Part shown: piece by piece, positions 36,994 to 48,112 of the stretch
How positions within the stretch are numbered: the stretch's first letter is position 1
Layout of the letters: each line of letters begins with the position of its first letter
Source of the DNA: Acephala macrosclerotiorum
Lineage: Eukaryota > Ascomycota > Leotiomycetes > Helotiales > Mollisiaceae
Length of the DNA: 64,000 nt
Reading direction: 5' to 3'
NCBI GenBank assembly: GCA_014904845.1
Contig: MU119211.1
Location: 540,156-604,155, forward strand
Made by a program: the position numbers and the translations under genes
The notes under the pieces: model-generated
Databases searched by the model: none
What the model was told of the DNA's origin: nothing
Seen by the model: the letters and a program-made list of their open reading frames with translations, nothing else

Positions 36994-37718
36994 TTAGGAA
37001 GGGCATATACTAGACGTCCGCCATATTAGCCACCCTGCAATCAATCCAATGACTACCCCAACGACAACTGAACCGATAGCGGCTCCAACCACATCTCCAA
37101 CCGCAACGCCAGAAGAACTGTTAGTTTGAATCGTGGCTGTTGCAATTACGATCGCTGTTGTAGTAGAGCCGGTATCAAGCGTAGTCGTGGAGATAGTGGG
37201 GTCCACACTACTTGTTGGATCGATGCCCAGGTCCACCAGAGCCTCAGCCGCAGGCATGAATGAAGCACCAGTGGATGGAAAGGAGAAATTGTTATTGCAG
37301 CATGAACTCGTGTGCGAGTCGATACCAGAGCAGCACCAAACCGTCGAGAACGCTCCCGCTGAGCACGGATAAAGATTTTGAGAATTTCCAGTGTTGGCTA
37401 TGCTACGTTAGCTAGACTCAAGACCGTCGAGAGAGTGAAAGGCGAACTCAATTTACATAGCTGTTGGCATGCGCTGGAAGTCCAGCTATTGTCGGTACAT
37501 CCACCTCTGTAGACGTAGCCTGCTGATCCTAGACACCACCCTCTTGTTGTGCACGCGTCGTCGACAGCGCAGCACATGGATACTTTTGCCGTAGCATTAC
37601 ATGGAAGGTAGTTTGACTGTGCGTTCGATCCGTCGGGCTAGTAGCACTGTTGAGCAGCGGCGAGGCTTGACAAGCAACAAATATGGAGAAAGGCTAAGAG
37701 ACGACTGATGGATATCAT
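36994..37718 (-). pseudogene. Secreted cysteine-rich single-pass membrane protein with a nonsense codon
   Basis: The gene reads as two exons, 37718-37457 and 37397-36994, with a 59-nt intron; 222 codons. A clear signal peptide (MISISRLLAFLHICCLSSLAAAQQ) is followed by a fungal Cys-rich ectodomain with CCAVDDACTTRGWCLGSAGY, RGGCTDNSWTSSACQQ and later VWCCSGIDSHTSSCC. A Ser/Thr-rich stalk and one transmembrane helix (GAAIGSVVVGVVIGLIAGWLIW) follow. The protein would sit in the plasma membrane with its Cys-rich part outside. At 37638-37640, directly after the first CY, the frame has TAG where relatives usually have an aromatic residue in a CY-aromatic-PDG motif. Everything downstream is well preserved, so the lesion is recent, a sequencing error, or a readthrough codon. 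The cytoplasmic tail is very short (RTSSICPS). I do not know a function. Confidence 0.7.
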
Positions 37719-38039
37719 GGTGTTCGTGTACCTGGCGTCGCAGATACTCTTCTAAAGAGGTTGTTTCATAGATCTGCTCCAATTCATCGTCGCATAAACT
37801 GTGTTCACATTGTGGAAAGCGTGAAGAGGATCCAGCGACGGTAGAAATAGGGTGTACAGTTCCTCCATCGGGAACTTGCATTTTCCGGTGATACAAATTA
37901 GGCGCGGAGCGAGCTCATCCAATACCATCGCGTTTCAGTTCTAAAAGCACTACTGTAACACGTTCATGTTCGTATTTGAGCGCGTGGGGCACTAATGAAA
38001 GACTTGGGGGCTAAAGTCGTGACTAGGTAGTGTGTGATG

Positions 38040-39815
38040 CTAGGTATTTTCCCCCATGATACTCAATTCCGAATCCACAGCCTTCCCGTGATGCTTGAAG
38101 CCTTGGTCTGTCTCCAATTCTTGGTCGATAGTATACTCCTTAACGAAAAAGGTCGTAAACAGCGCCACAGCAGAAAACCCACACATCGTGATCCAAACCA
38201 CCGTAGCTTGAATATTGCTCAATCTGGTCCCTGGTCTAGGAACAGGAATGCTGTATACAAGCAGCACGATTGCAACTTCAGCTGCTTGCCGAGCAGTTGG
38301 CATGGCGCATGCCGTTTCTTTCTTCATTTTCCTTCGATCATTCGGACAAGGCGTCGGTGTTGCGATTGGAGGGGCCATCTTCCAGAACGAGATCAAGAAG
38401 AAGTTGCTCTCGTATCCGCTGCTGGCTCTGATGGCAGAGCAGTACAGTCAGGAAGTTGCTGCATTGGTACAGGTTATCAAGACGATGGAAGACGGGTTAG
38501 CGAAGTCGCAACTAGTGCAAGCTTATGCTGATTCGCTCAAAGTGGGGGTATGAACGTCTTGAGGTACAGAATGTCCAGTAGAAGAGTAGTGAGAAATCAC
38601 TCAGTCCAGAGAGCCCAGTGATATTTGCCTATGATGCTTGTCACGAAACCGACGGCAATGGTAAAAGTCTCTGGGAACATCGCGACATCGGTGATGACCG
38701 GAGACAGGTTTTTGACACCTTCGTAATGAATTGGACCATAGTAGAGCAGAGTCCAAAGTACGACTCCATGGATGAATATTTGGAAGTATGCGAGTTGTCC
38801 AGTCCTTGAAGATGTCAAACCGGATTATGGATTCCTTGGCGATGTAAAGCTCATATGGCGTGAATCCAGCAAGACCAACAAATCCAAGAATCAGTTGTAG
38901 AAGCGTTCGCCAATGGTTTCATAGATACATCATGCCTCCTGAAAAGTTATCAGCATACGATGTAGGGAAATAAGGGACGAGATCTTACCCTAGTAATTGG
39001 AATCAGTATGCTTGTCGCAGATGTTATGAATATGACCGTACCAATCCAGTCAACCCTCTTCAACTGCTCGACAAGCGAAGATGATTTCGCGTGATGTAGC
39101 TTGAGGAAGAGAGCGACCAGAACGTAGCCAATTCCAACGATAGGTAAATTGATCCAGAATATCCAGCGTGATGAGACTACATATGTCAGTCTTCAAAGTC
39201 GATATGTATCGGGGAAATTGACGAGCCATCCTCAGTAAACGCTCCTCCCATGATAGTTCTTATGACCGAGCCAATAGCTCCAACTCCAGATATGAACCTG
39301 ACGAAAGATTAGTATGGAGTCCTGTCTTCTGAAACACTGTAGCTCACCCAAACCACCTTCCACGCTCTCTTAAGGGGACCATGCCCGTGAAGATGATTTC
39401 GGTCATGACCAGAATACCACCCGCACCGACACCTTGAATACTACGGCCCACCAGCATCATTGTGAAGTTTTTGGCCAATGCAGCAACAATCGCACCGATG
39501 GCAAAGAACGTCAAGGATACAAAAACAAAAGGCTGGCGCCCAAAAATATGAGAAAGCACAATAACTCGGTTGAAAGGCAGTCGACGTTAGCAGGAAGGAA
39601 GTGCCAGCCCAGAATGTCCCGATAGCTATTCCATGGATATCTAACGCAATGATTGGTAGAGCTACGGATATTGATGTTGCATTGAGTGTTGCTGCAAGGT
39701 TGATGGTTGATAATGCAACGAACGCGAGGTGAAAACGCTAATTTGTATGGAACTGGCGGACTTTACGAGTACTGTCCACTAGTGAGGACAATATATCTTC
39801 TTCCACAGGCGCCAT
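38040..39815 (-). pseudogene. DHA2-type MFS drug:H+ antiporter pseudogene with an internal inversion
   Basis: This is a relic of a 14-helix major facilitator transporter of the fungal toxin/drug-efflux type. Minus-strand pieces in order are: the start MAPVEEDILSSLVDSTRK at 39815; helix 1 with ATLNATSISVALPIIALDI; LSHIFGRQPFVFVSL and LVGRSIQGVGAGG; GAIGSVIRTIMGGAF; RWIFWINLPIVGIGY; and GPIHYEGVKNLSPVITD-AMFPE. The last minus-strand piece, near 38040-38200, reads TVVWITMCGFSAVALFTTFF to the natural end. Between these, positions of about 38203-38548 are inverted and read on the plus strand as LLNLVPGLGTGM up to SQLVQAYADSLKV. Other lesions are TAG after FHTN, a +1 shift before LSHIFG, TGA in the segment after GGMMYL, a shift before GQLAYFQIF, and TGA after WALWTE. 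Introns of about 50 nt remain visible (for example 39347-39298). Confidence 0.88.
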
Positions 39816-41239
39816 TTTACTTGGGTCATATATAACTCTGAATGCTGCTCTTTCGAGTCCATTTGGGCTTTGGAGCTGTTTGAAAAGGAGTGCAGTTGCA
39901 GAAGTATACGAGTGCTCAACAACGATCAGAAATGAAAAACTGCGTCAGCAAAGCTCGATAATCAGGTAACATAGCATCTCTTGCGTACGTGTCTAGATAA
40001 ATAATCTATGAAAAGCTACAGCCGGCCCACTTGAACCCGGCCGGTCAACGTCTGCTCACATTACATTTTGGGGTGCTGTTCGGCCGGATGAGGAGGCTTC
40101 GTCTTCGCACGTGATTAACATTGAAGCAGTTGCTCTGAAGCACCTTCAAACTGCCATGTACTATGTAAGATGTAAGCAAAATCGTGGATTTAAAGAACGA
40201 TTGTTGGGATGACTGTCCCAAGGCAAAGCACGACAGAATTCTCGAGCTCACACTTGAGACATCTTAGCCGCCTTTAATCCCAGCCCGGAATCTGGCATGG
40301 TCCCAGAAATAATGTCGGTAGATCATCCAATCCAAGACATTTGTCTCAATTGGGGCAATAATTCCTCATTGTGAGGCTTTCGGAGATATCATCTTTCATA
40401 CACCACACTTGGGCGTGGGGGATGATGCAGGCACGGGATTATCTGTACAGCACAGCACGGTTGTTTCGTTCTGCTAGAGCATGACTGAAAACCTCAAAAA
40501 CATGAGCCTGAAGAGTCGAGGCCTTGGGGATGTGGTGCGATGTTTTTACTCTGACCACCCTCTGTCCTTTTATCGAGATCTAACCACAATAGGATCATAT
40601 AATCACGTGATAACCAAGTGTTAGTAGATAAGCACACACCACACCGATAGAGACGCCTCGCCTCGCAACGTTGTAGCCCTTTTCACCACCAATACAGTCT
40701 TTACCAAGCAACTGACACACCTTCCCCATTCTTCACTACTTACCTGAAATAGATGCTGAGCTTCTATTTAGTAAACACCTCACATTGCGGAAATTCTCGA
40801 AAAGAAAGTAAGAGGAATTCGTCATTGAATTAGAGCAAGCAATGTTTAAATCTACAGTTCGATGATTCTGATCTATGGCAGGGTAAGTGCGGGTAGTGAG
40901 TACTATTTGGTCCTGGAGCGCTCTTTCCCAGAGTAAGTACGTAATTCGGGCAGCGATTCACGAGAAAGATAGAACCATATCCTACGATACCTCTAATCCG
41001 CCTTCAAACATTCGAGCATAATATCAACACAACGGGAGGAAGTCGAAGCATCAAAAAGTAAGGTCGATCGAAGCAAGCACCTCGATATCACGCACTTGAT
41101 TCTCGAAGCATTCTTTGTTCTCGACTGGTATACTTTCAGGTCACTTAGAGGTATAAAACTGCAGGGCAGCCCTTCAAGCTTTATAAGAATGGCACCTTGG
41201 TTGAAGGTGGTGTTCCCGCGAATCGACCTTCACTTTGTG
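39816..41239. other. Intergenic stretch upstream of the MFS pseudogene
   Basis: No coding region is supported. It would hold the old promoter of the transporter. A GCCGGCCC / CCGGCCGG-rich patch lies at 40020-40050. I see nothing else. Confidence 0.4.
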
Positions 41240-42330
41240 TATCTGATCTTCCAACCTTCACTGAAAAACAGACGCCCAGACTCTCCTGATTTTGCTGCTG
41301 CTGTTGTCGATGTGGCCAATGGCCCATTCAGCGCCTCACCACCGTTACATCCGCCAAAGTCGTTCATGCTACGAGGGACATTGGCTTGCCCGCCACCACC
41401 GTTGGGATAGTTGAGATCGTTGAGAACAGCTGGTACAAACAGTCTGCCTGGTTATGGCGCGGCATTACTAATAGGTGCTATGGCGGTCGTGAAGTAGAGT
41501 CTTGTTGTCCATCGCCTCATCTCGGGTCGGGCCTGCGGCGGCGGCAGCGGCTTCGAGATCCCTCGTTGCTAGTATAAGTTAGCACTCGCTCGTGCTTTCG
41601 CCTGCCTCTGTTCATTACTTACTGCCTCTGGTTGGCATGGTTCTTATCTACTCGCTCCATTTCTGAAGCTTGCTGGTACTCCGCTCTGGCGATCAGCTTC
41701 TTCTTGCTTCAACAGACATACTGTGTTTGTGCTCCCTTGCGATCGTTCCTACAGTAATTATCCTTCACTGCTTGCCCGTCCTGTGCGATGGCATTCTAGA
41801 TTAATAGATGGCGGAAGGGTAGACGTGCCCATTCACCGGTTCCTCTCCCATTGCCTCCAACAATGACTTGGTATTAGCCTCCATTTGAATGTACGATTCT
41901 AGATCAATATTCTCGAGGTCGCCTGTAGCGATAGTACATGGTCTGGCTGAATGGCAGAGTCCCAGAACTGACGTTGCTCTTGCGCGTACGCTGAATTGGG
42001 ATCTTTCTTGGGTCGTGGAGGAGCTGAGGGAGCTCGAGGACGAGGGTTTCGTGCGGAGCCGTATCTACTATCACAAAGATCGAGTCAGTAATTGTCCTAC
42101 GAGAAAGGTGCTTTCAAAGAAGGGGCTCAACCTATATGCCATCACAAGTGCCAGTCGTTGTGACAGTGGCTTTCTGAAACAAAACACCCAATCAGTCTCC
42201 ATCACGCAAAGCACTCCGCAGGATAGCGTACAAGAAAGCAGTGGTTGTGCTTTGTTCATTGGTTGGTCAGAACGACGAAAGCTGCTCTTGACCAGTGCTT
42301 TGCTTGTTGTCGAGGTTTTGGGCTACTGAC
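41240..42330 (-). pseudogene. Unidentified decayed gene
   Basis: Reading the minus strand from about 42330 down gives protein-like segments in linked but broken frames. These are a Ser-rich run followed by TGDLENIDLESYIQMEANTK and SLLEAMGEEPVNGHVYPS (near 41830-41950), NAIAQDGQAVKDNYC (near 41770), LIARAEYQQASEMERVDKNH (near 41670), DLEAAAAAAGPTRDEAMDNK (near 41520), and GRLFVPAVLNDLNYPNGGGG running to LFFSEGWK (near 41250-41440). A GTAAGT donor and a CTAACTTATACTAG acceptor flank a plausible intron near 41580-41625. Stops after PSAIY and after QYVC, and phase breaks at other joins, indicate decay. A plus-strand frame over part of this (41889-42329) is probably its shadow. I do not recognise the family. 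Confidence 0.4.
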
Positions 42331-43662
42331 AGATTTTTCGTTATTGATAGCAGGACAACAAGGGACAGCAAAAATTAAGTTGTTGGTTTTTGTGGCCTGA
42401 GACAGTGGAGCCTCGCGAGGTACCGAATACTTGGGTGGGAATAGTTATGTTACAACGCGAAAATCCGTGCCTAGAAATTGTCGGCTGCGAGGCATAAGGA
42501 AATCATCTGGAGTAGGGATGGAGATTAACACGAGAGGGGAAGATATGTATATTCTCCTTGACTGAATTTTATCTCCTATTGTCGAGATCGATGTGATAGC
42601 TTGCTACTAGGAAACAGCTAAGTCTGAGAACGCACGATACTTCTTGACACATTGCTCTTCATCAGAAACGGGAGGGCGCTATTCAGTTCAGTAACGAGCA
42701 CGATCCAAATCATAAAGTAGATCTACTACCAATTGCTTTCTGATGGGCTGTAACATGGAAATTCTGCTTGGGGCGCTTGCGCTGGCCCTACGACATCGCA
42801 ATTCAGTGCATCAGAATCCCATTGTGATGCAAAACGCAGCAATCCTGCTCCTCAATTACCGACCAGACCTACTTTAAAAATATTGCGATCGGCATGATAA
42901 TATCGGTACAGTAATTCAAACACAACTGGCAAGTGTTTCCCTGCGTTACCCACTATTTCCGTTACATCGTCTAATTTCAACACTTCATCACGACGTGCGA
43001 CCTATATCCGGCCACAGCCATGATTTTGTTGCAGATTACTTCATATACTCGTATCCTGTTGGCACAAGAATCTTTTGCTCTTCTGATCGGGATTGCATTT
43101 TCGCATTTTCACACGTCATGATCTTGGCGTTGAGAGTCGTCGTTGGGCCCCTTTATTATCCGAACCAATCAGCGGCCGTCTATTTTTCGAACCACAAAAG
43201 CAATATGAACATATCGTGATTTTCTTACAGCCACAACTGGCATGCTGGTTATTTCCAGAGCAGTGAAGGAGGAGAACAAGCAGATAGTGAAGATGTTGTG
43301 GTACGAGAAGGATGGCGAAATGATCGGAGGGAGAAGATCTGGCAGAATGGAGGGAAAATAACACTAATTCAAGGGTGCAGTTGACCAGAATCCAAAATTC
43401 TTCTATTACTATAATCAAAAGAACGTCTGGTATAAGTTCATTTTAGCTTCATTACATAATTTACAAGTATAAGCTATAATCTAGATATATAAAATGGGGA
43501 AAAATACCAAAAACGACCTGTTTAATAAGAGGCCAATAGTCTTCTCATCTATATGTCAAATCAAGATGTCAAAAGATCTACCAGCCCTATCATCATAATG
43601 GCATGAAACTTTGCTGACGACAATCCGCTCCGCGCCATTGGCAGAAGAGTAGGGCTAGTTAT
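42331..43662. other. Intergenic, AT-rich
   Basis: Only short unrelated ORFs lie here; none is convincing. The stretch from about 43430 to 43560 is notably AT-rich. Nothing else is visible. Confidence 0.4.
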
Positions 43663-43881
43663 CCTAGGCTACGTCATGGAGCCCCATGGGGCGGTTGTTC
43701 AGGATTGGAACCGCCCCACGGTGCTCAATGGTTAGCCAAGACCTGCATAGAGTGCATAAAGGGTGTATAAAGTATAAAAGTATGTATAAATACATATGTT
43801 GCACAAAAGAGACCCCATGATGCCCCATGTTTCGACCCATCAATGGCCCCCGACCCATAGGTCCATGTGACGCAGCCCAGG
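43663..43881. mobile_element. MITE-like non-autonomous element with imperfect terminal inverted repeats
   Basis: A 219-bp unit starts CCTAGGCTACGTCA and its other end, read on the minus strand, starts CCTGGGCTGCGTCA. Ungapped, about 23 of 32 terminal positions match. Just inside the left end, GGGGCGGTT (43688) and AACCGCCCC (43709) form a perfect 9-bp hairpin, and several further CCCAT or ATGGGG blocks give the whole unit an inverted-repeat character. The middle is AT-rich (TATAAAGTATAAAAGTATGTATAAATACATA region) and has no long frame. I see no clear target-site duplication. The size and structure fit a MITE; the superfamily is unknown. Confidence 0.55.
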
Positions 43882-44298
43882 CTCTCCAAACTAATTGGTG
43901 CCTCGAGGCAACAACTTTGAGATCAGCTCCCTAAACTTGGGAAAGTTTTAGATCTGAGGGTCTTCTGCTACCAACTTGTGGTCACTCCAACTTCTGCGAA
44001 ACCTCGACAGCACTTATTGATGATGGGTTCGTCTGGTCTCTGCGCTGCCAGGTCCTACTGAATTGTGCATCACCCTTCTCGTTTCTTTGCGTTTGAGATT
44101 GATGGAACCTGACTCTGTACGACTTTCAGCAGAGCCCAACATACCACACGAACAAAAGCTAATCGTTCTCCATTTGGTCTTCCAACAACCAGCACAAACA
44201 CACCTTGTACGTTATCTCAGGAAACCCGTCGGGCTTGAAGATTGTCCATCCGTCGAACGAAAGCTGACAGGTGTTTACTAGCGGTGAGCATCTCAACG
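43882..44298. other. Intergenic stretch before the plus-strand relic
   Basis: No supported coding sequence. It lies between the MITE-like element and the start codon of the 44.3-kb relic and may hold the promoter of that gene. Confidence 0.4.
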
Positions 44299-45170
44299 AT
44301 GGCTCCCATAAAAGCCACCGATAGCAAGGAAAAGAGGTAAGTTCGTTCCAGTCGTTCTATACTCCACAGAATAATGCCCGACTTCTAAGTCTAGCTCTTC
44401 CACCAGCTCCTCGACCCCCAACAAGGCGTAAGTGCTCTCGGTCTCTCGGATACTAGGTGAGACAGCAAGGAATCTCGGATGCTCACACACAACAGCAGCG
44501 TCGCGAAGTCCAAGTCAAAGCCGCCAGCCATTAAAGACCAAGCATGCGTCACACTTCCCAAATCACAATACTCTCCAAACGCTAGATGACTGGCCACCGC
44601 TACCATCCGTTTCAATATAGCTACAACGACAAAAAAGCCGACCGAACAGCAACATCTTGAGCCGTGAAGGTCTTGAGAGGGACGGATAGCTACAAGGCCC
44701 TCACATCGGAAGAGCAAGAGACGGCGGAAGAAGAAGAAAAGAGGAGAAGAGAGCGTGAGTCGAGTTAAATCCACCTCTTCCCTTCATTGTCATTGTTACC
44801 AGATGGCTAGAAAAGTTGGATGCTGAGGCTAATATTTCGATAGCCAGGCCACCGTACAGCTCACGAACCAGGGAAGCCACCACCACTGAAGCCAAGAAGG
44901 TCGCTGAGGATGTGGAGATGGGAGGAGATGGAGAGAAGAAGGATTCCGCACGCGCCGCATTACTATCCCGAAGCCACCATCGACCGATCACATCAAATTC
45001 TTTCCTGCCTTCCCTGGAACATCACAAATCACTGCCACAGCCCTGAGCTCGAAGCCTTACTGGCTGAAATCCTGAAGATTCTCGGCGCGCGCACAAAACC
45101 TCTCCAATCTGGAGCAGGAGGGAAACGAGGGGTTGGTTGGTGGCCCCTGGAGTGGCAGAGCATGAATTAA
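44299..45170 (+). pseudogene. Unidentified acidic/coiled-coil protein gene, probably decayed
   Basis: The start is convincing: MAPIKATDSKEK, a GTAAGT intron (44337-44394), SSSTSSSTPNKA, a second intron (44428-44495), then SVAKSKSKPPAIKDQACVTL, all in phase, before a TGA. Downstream on the same strand come GTDSYKALTSEEQETAEEEE-KRRRE with a GTGAGT donor, a TTACCAG acceptor, WLEKLDAEANISIARPPYSS and TEAKKVAEDVEMGGDGEKKD. The last junction is one base out of phase, and stops separate the first and second parts. The product would be polar, Lys/Glu-rich and probably nuclear or disordered. I cannot name the family. Introns I cannot place are an alternative to decay. Confidence 0.4.
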
Positions 45171-46094
45171 CTTTCTTCTTCGTCGCCATGGACCGCCTCG
45201 CCGCCCGCCCGCGCCGCCCCGGGCCTCGATCGATACTAAGTCTGCCAATCACTCAAATCCTTCATCGACGGCCAACTCTAGGATATGGAGGGGCAATAGG
45301 TGGTGTTGTGTGTCTTTGCGCGTTCGAAACATATATCGCTTCGTGATGGCTTTATACATACAAGCAGACAAAGTCGTACTCAGCAACGCGGTATCGAAGT
45401 CGCATATGGATGAAAGCACTGAGAAGCGGCTCACGAAGGAATATCTTCAGCTACCTTAGCTATGGCTACGGAAAGAGATACTTCGATTTCCCGCTATGAT
45501 TCGGAACATTCGTTGGAAGGAAGGAGCAATACCATAAATGAAAGATGATTGATACGGGGATATTGGTGTCGTCTGAAATCTGCCTTGTGATATGTGATGA
45601 CTGCTTGGCTTGAAGATGGGGCTCCCTCTCTTTACGAGTAACTTCGGGTTGCCTCTGAGCGCCGAATCTTTGTGTCCAGCAGCGTAACAGCGAAAGAACT
45701 GGAGAGAATCACATCAATTTGCATTTGCAGCTGCCAGATACAAGTTGTATGTGTTTAGTAATTTTCATTCAGCAACAAAGTATAGCCTAGCTCGAATTAC
45801 AGCATCATGCTCTCATTTCCATCATCCGTTACAGATAACACCATGTCTCCCTTACCATCCGTCTCTTATCATACCATCCAACCATTGAAGCAAGGGCTTA
45901 ATTCGTAAACCACATTCCCATGCCTGACGCCCAAAACCGCCATTTCCCAGCCAAGCTCCAACTCCAAGCAATGCGATTATGCGCCGACTTTATTCCCCTT
46001 TCCAGCCATATCCATGTAGTCTTATAACCAGGTATCCATTCTTCCATATGCAAACTCGGCGAAGATGTGCGATATCGCGAGTCGTAACTCAGGA
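45171..46094. other. Intergenic stretch at the 3' side of cry-DASH
   Basis: A GC-rich patch (CGCCGCCCGCCCGCGCCGCCCCGGG) lies near 45200. Nothing coding is supported. The part nearest 46094 should be the 3' untranslated region of the minus-strand photolyase-family gene. Confidence 0.4.
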
Positions 46095-48112
46095 TTACTG
46101 AGCTTGAGCATACTCCGCGATACCAGTCTCTCGATCCATCATACCCATTCGTCGCTCATCTCGTCCACCAGTTCCTCTGCCGCCATAGTAGCCACCTCTC
46201 CCATGTCCTCCTCGCGAACTACCAAATCCACGTCCGGTGTTGTAGCGTTGCTGATAACCATACGGCGCACCGCGACCTCTACCCTCACCGTATCCTCCAC
46301 CTCTTCCACTGCTGCCCTCACCACCACCTCGCCCACCTCTATCGTGTCCATCCGCACCCCTATCACCCATAGGTCTACCCGGATGTCGTCCTCTTCGATT
46401 AACAGTAAAGTCAATCTTCAACAACGGATTCTCCACGCCTGGCAAGCCCTTCAATCCCAGCTCCTCTCTCCTATCCTCACCAACAGTCCAAGGTTGAAAG
46501 ATCTCGCTCGGCTCAGTCAGTCTTCTTGTCTCAGGAACCCAAGCCTTAACATATTCTCCTTGAGGATCGTAATCGAAAGCTTGCTTGACGGGATTGAAAA
46601 TTCTAGCTTCGCCTCGAGGGTCGTTTCCTACACCTGCTAGGTATTGCCAATTACCCCAGTTGCTTGACAGATCGTAGTCTATAAGCATGCATTCATACCA
46701 CTCTGCTCCAATGCGCCAGTCGAGCTTGAGGTGCTTGGCTAGGAAGCTTGCGACGTTTTGGCGAGCACGATTGGACGTGTAGCCTGTATGGTAGAGTTCG
46801 CGGAGTGAAGCATCGATGAGACCCATCCCTGTTGTTCCATTCAAGAATCGTTCAATTTGCCCCTTAATCTCTTCTGGAGTCGCCCCACGCGGCTGGTCAG
46901 GTGTTCTCCAGCGCTCATCATCTGCAGCCTTGAATCCTGAGAGACGGAAGAGTTTAACTCCAAACTTTCTAGTACAAAGGCGCATATAATCTCTCCAGAG
47001 AAGTTCAAAACGGATGCTGTATGTTCCACCTTTCTCAGGCTGACCCTTTCCATATCCTCCGACTTCGGCAAAAGCAGGATTGGTGCCGTCTTCGTAAGCA
47101 CGAAGTGATCCGTGGATTTGGCGCGATGTAATGCATCCGAGTACTAGGTAGGCGGAGAGTTTGGTTGAGAAGTCTTCGCCGAGCAATCCGTTGCGGGTTT
47201 CGTGGTAGGTGTTGACCGCGCCGCTGGTGATGAGGTGGTTGAGACGGGTTAGCGCGTTTGTTTCTCCTCCTATGAAAGGGTGTGCAGATGCAGCACCTTC
47301 GGGGTATGCTGGTGGGTTCTTGATGAGGTCTTGGGCAAGGAGTGGTTGAAGGAGAGCAGCTTTGAGGCCACTCTCAGTTGTGGGAACCGTGAATGGTGAG
47401 TATTGCTCTGGGATTGAGGACTTAGAAGGGTATTGCGGGAGCGAGCCTTTCTCAGGGGAGGGAAGAACCGGACGAGGGTGGTTTCGGAGTGGTTCGACGG
47501 TCTTGCGGTAGGTGGTGAAGACGTCAGAAAGTTCCTCGATGTTGTCCAGGGGCAAATCTCGGCTATAATTGGTCAGTGTAGTTGACAAGTGGCTGGGCAT
47601 GAGACAACTCACTCATCGATGAGGTACTTCTCGTCAGTCCAGAGCTTGAACTCCACGTCTAAATCTCTGCAAGCGTTTCGAACTGATCGCTCCTCTCGAT
47701 TCTCTTCAACTCCTTCCTCTGCGACCATCCAGACGGCGCCAACTTTCAAGTCCGACTTGGTTAGGATATCATTGACGACCTCTCCAGGCATACCAACGCG
47801 AATGCAGAGGCCACTGTCAACCTTCTCGAGGCTGTTTTTCAAGTCCCAAATACTCTCTGCAAGGAACTTGGCACGATGCGGACCACAGCGCCAGAAGCCT
47901 CCGACTTGGCTGCGAGCTTCACGGTAGGGACTCTTGGGTTCACCTTCCTTGAGGAAACCAGAGATCTCGAGCTGCTGGGCGTTGAATACGTACAGAGGTA
48001 GTAGATGAGTGAAACCATGGTCCTTATTAGTTGCAAGTGAATGCAGTACGGGGTTATCTGAGACGCGGAGGTCTCTCCGGACCAAGTAGACCAGCACCCT
48101 CGAGTCCGACAT
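46095..48112 (-). CDS. Cryptochrome DASH / photolyase-family protein with an RGG-rich tail
   Basis: This is a DASH-type cryptochrome: a flavoprotein of the photolyase family that binds FAD and usually a folate antenna, acting in light sensing and in repair of pyrimidine dimers in single-stranded or looped DNA. Exons are 48112-47613 and 47562-46095 with a 50-nt intron, for 655 residues. The N-terminal alpha/beta domain opens VLVYLVRRDLRVSDNPVLH. The FAD-binding domain has the DASH signature around TYHETRNGLLGEDFSTKLSA and YLVLGCITSRQIHGSL, followed by RFELLWRDYMR, ASLRELYHTGYTSNRARQNV and the very conserved SSNWGNWQYLAGVGNDPR. About 90 C-terminal residues are a low-complexity Gly/Arg tail with many RGG and RGR units (HDRGGRGGGEGSSGRGGGYG and following), typical of fungal DASH proteins and able to bind nucleic acid. 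The gene looks intact. Confidence 0.96.

Noticed and set aside
41889..42329. 146-codon plus-strand frame with a winged-helix-like stretch (WVVEELRELEDEGFVRS)
   Set aside because: The minus strand of the same bases gives better linked coding segments, so I treat this as the shadow of the relic. The helix resemblance is weak.
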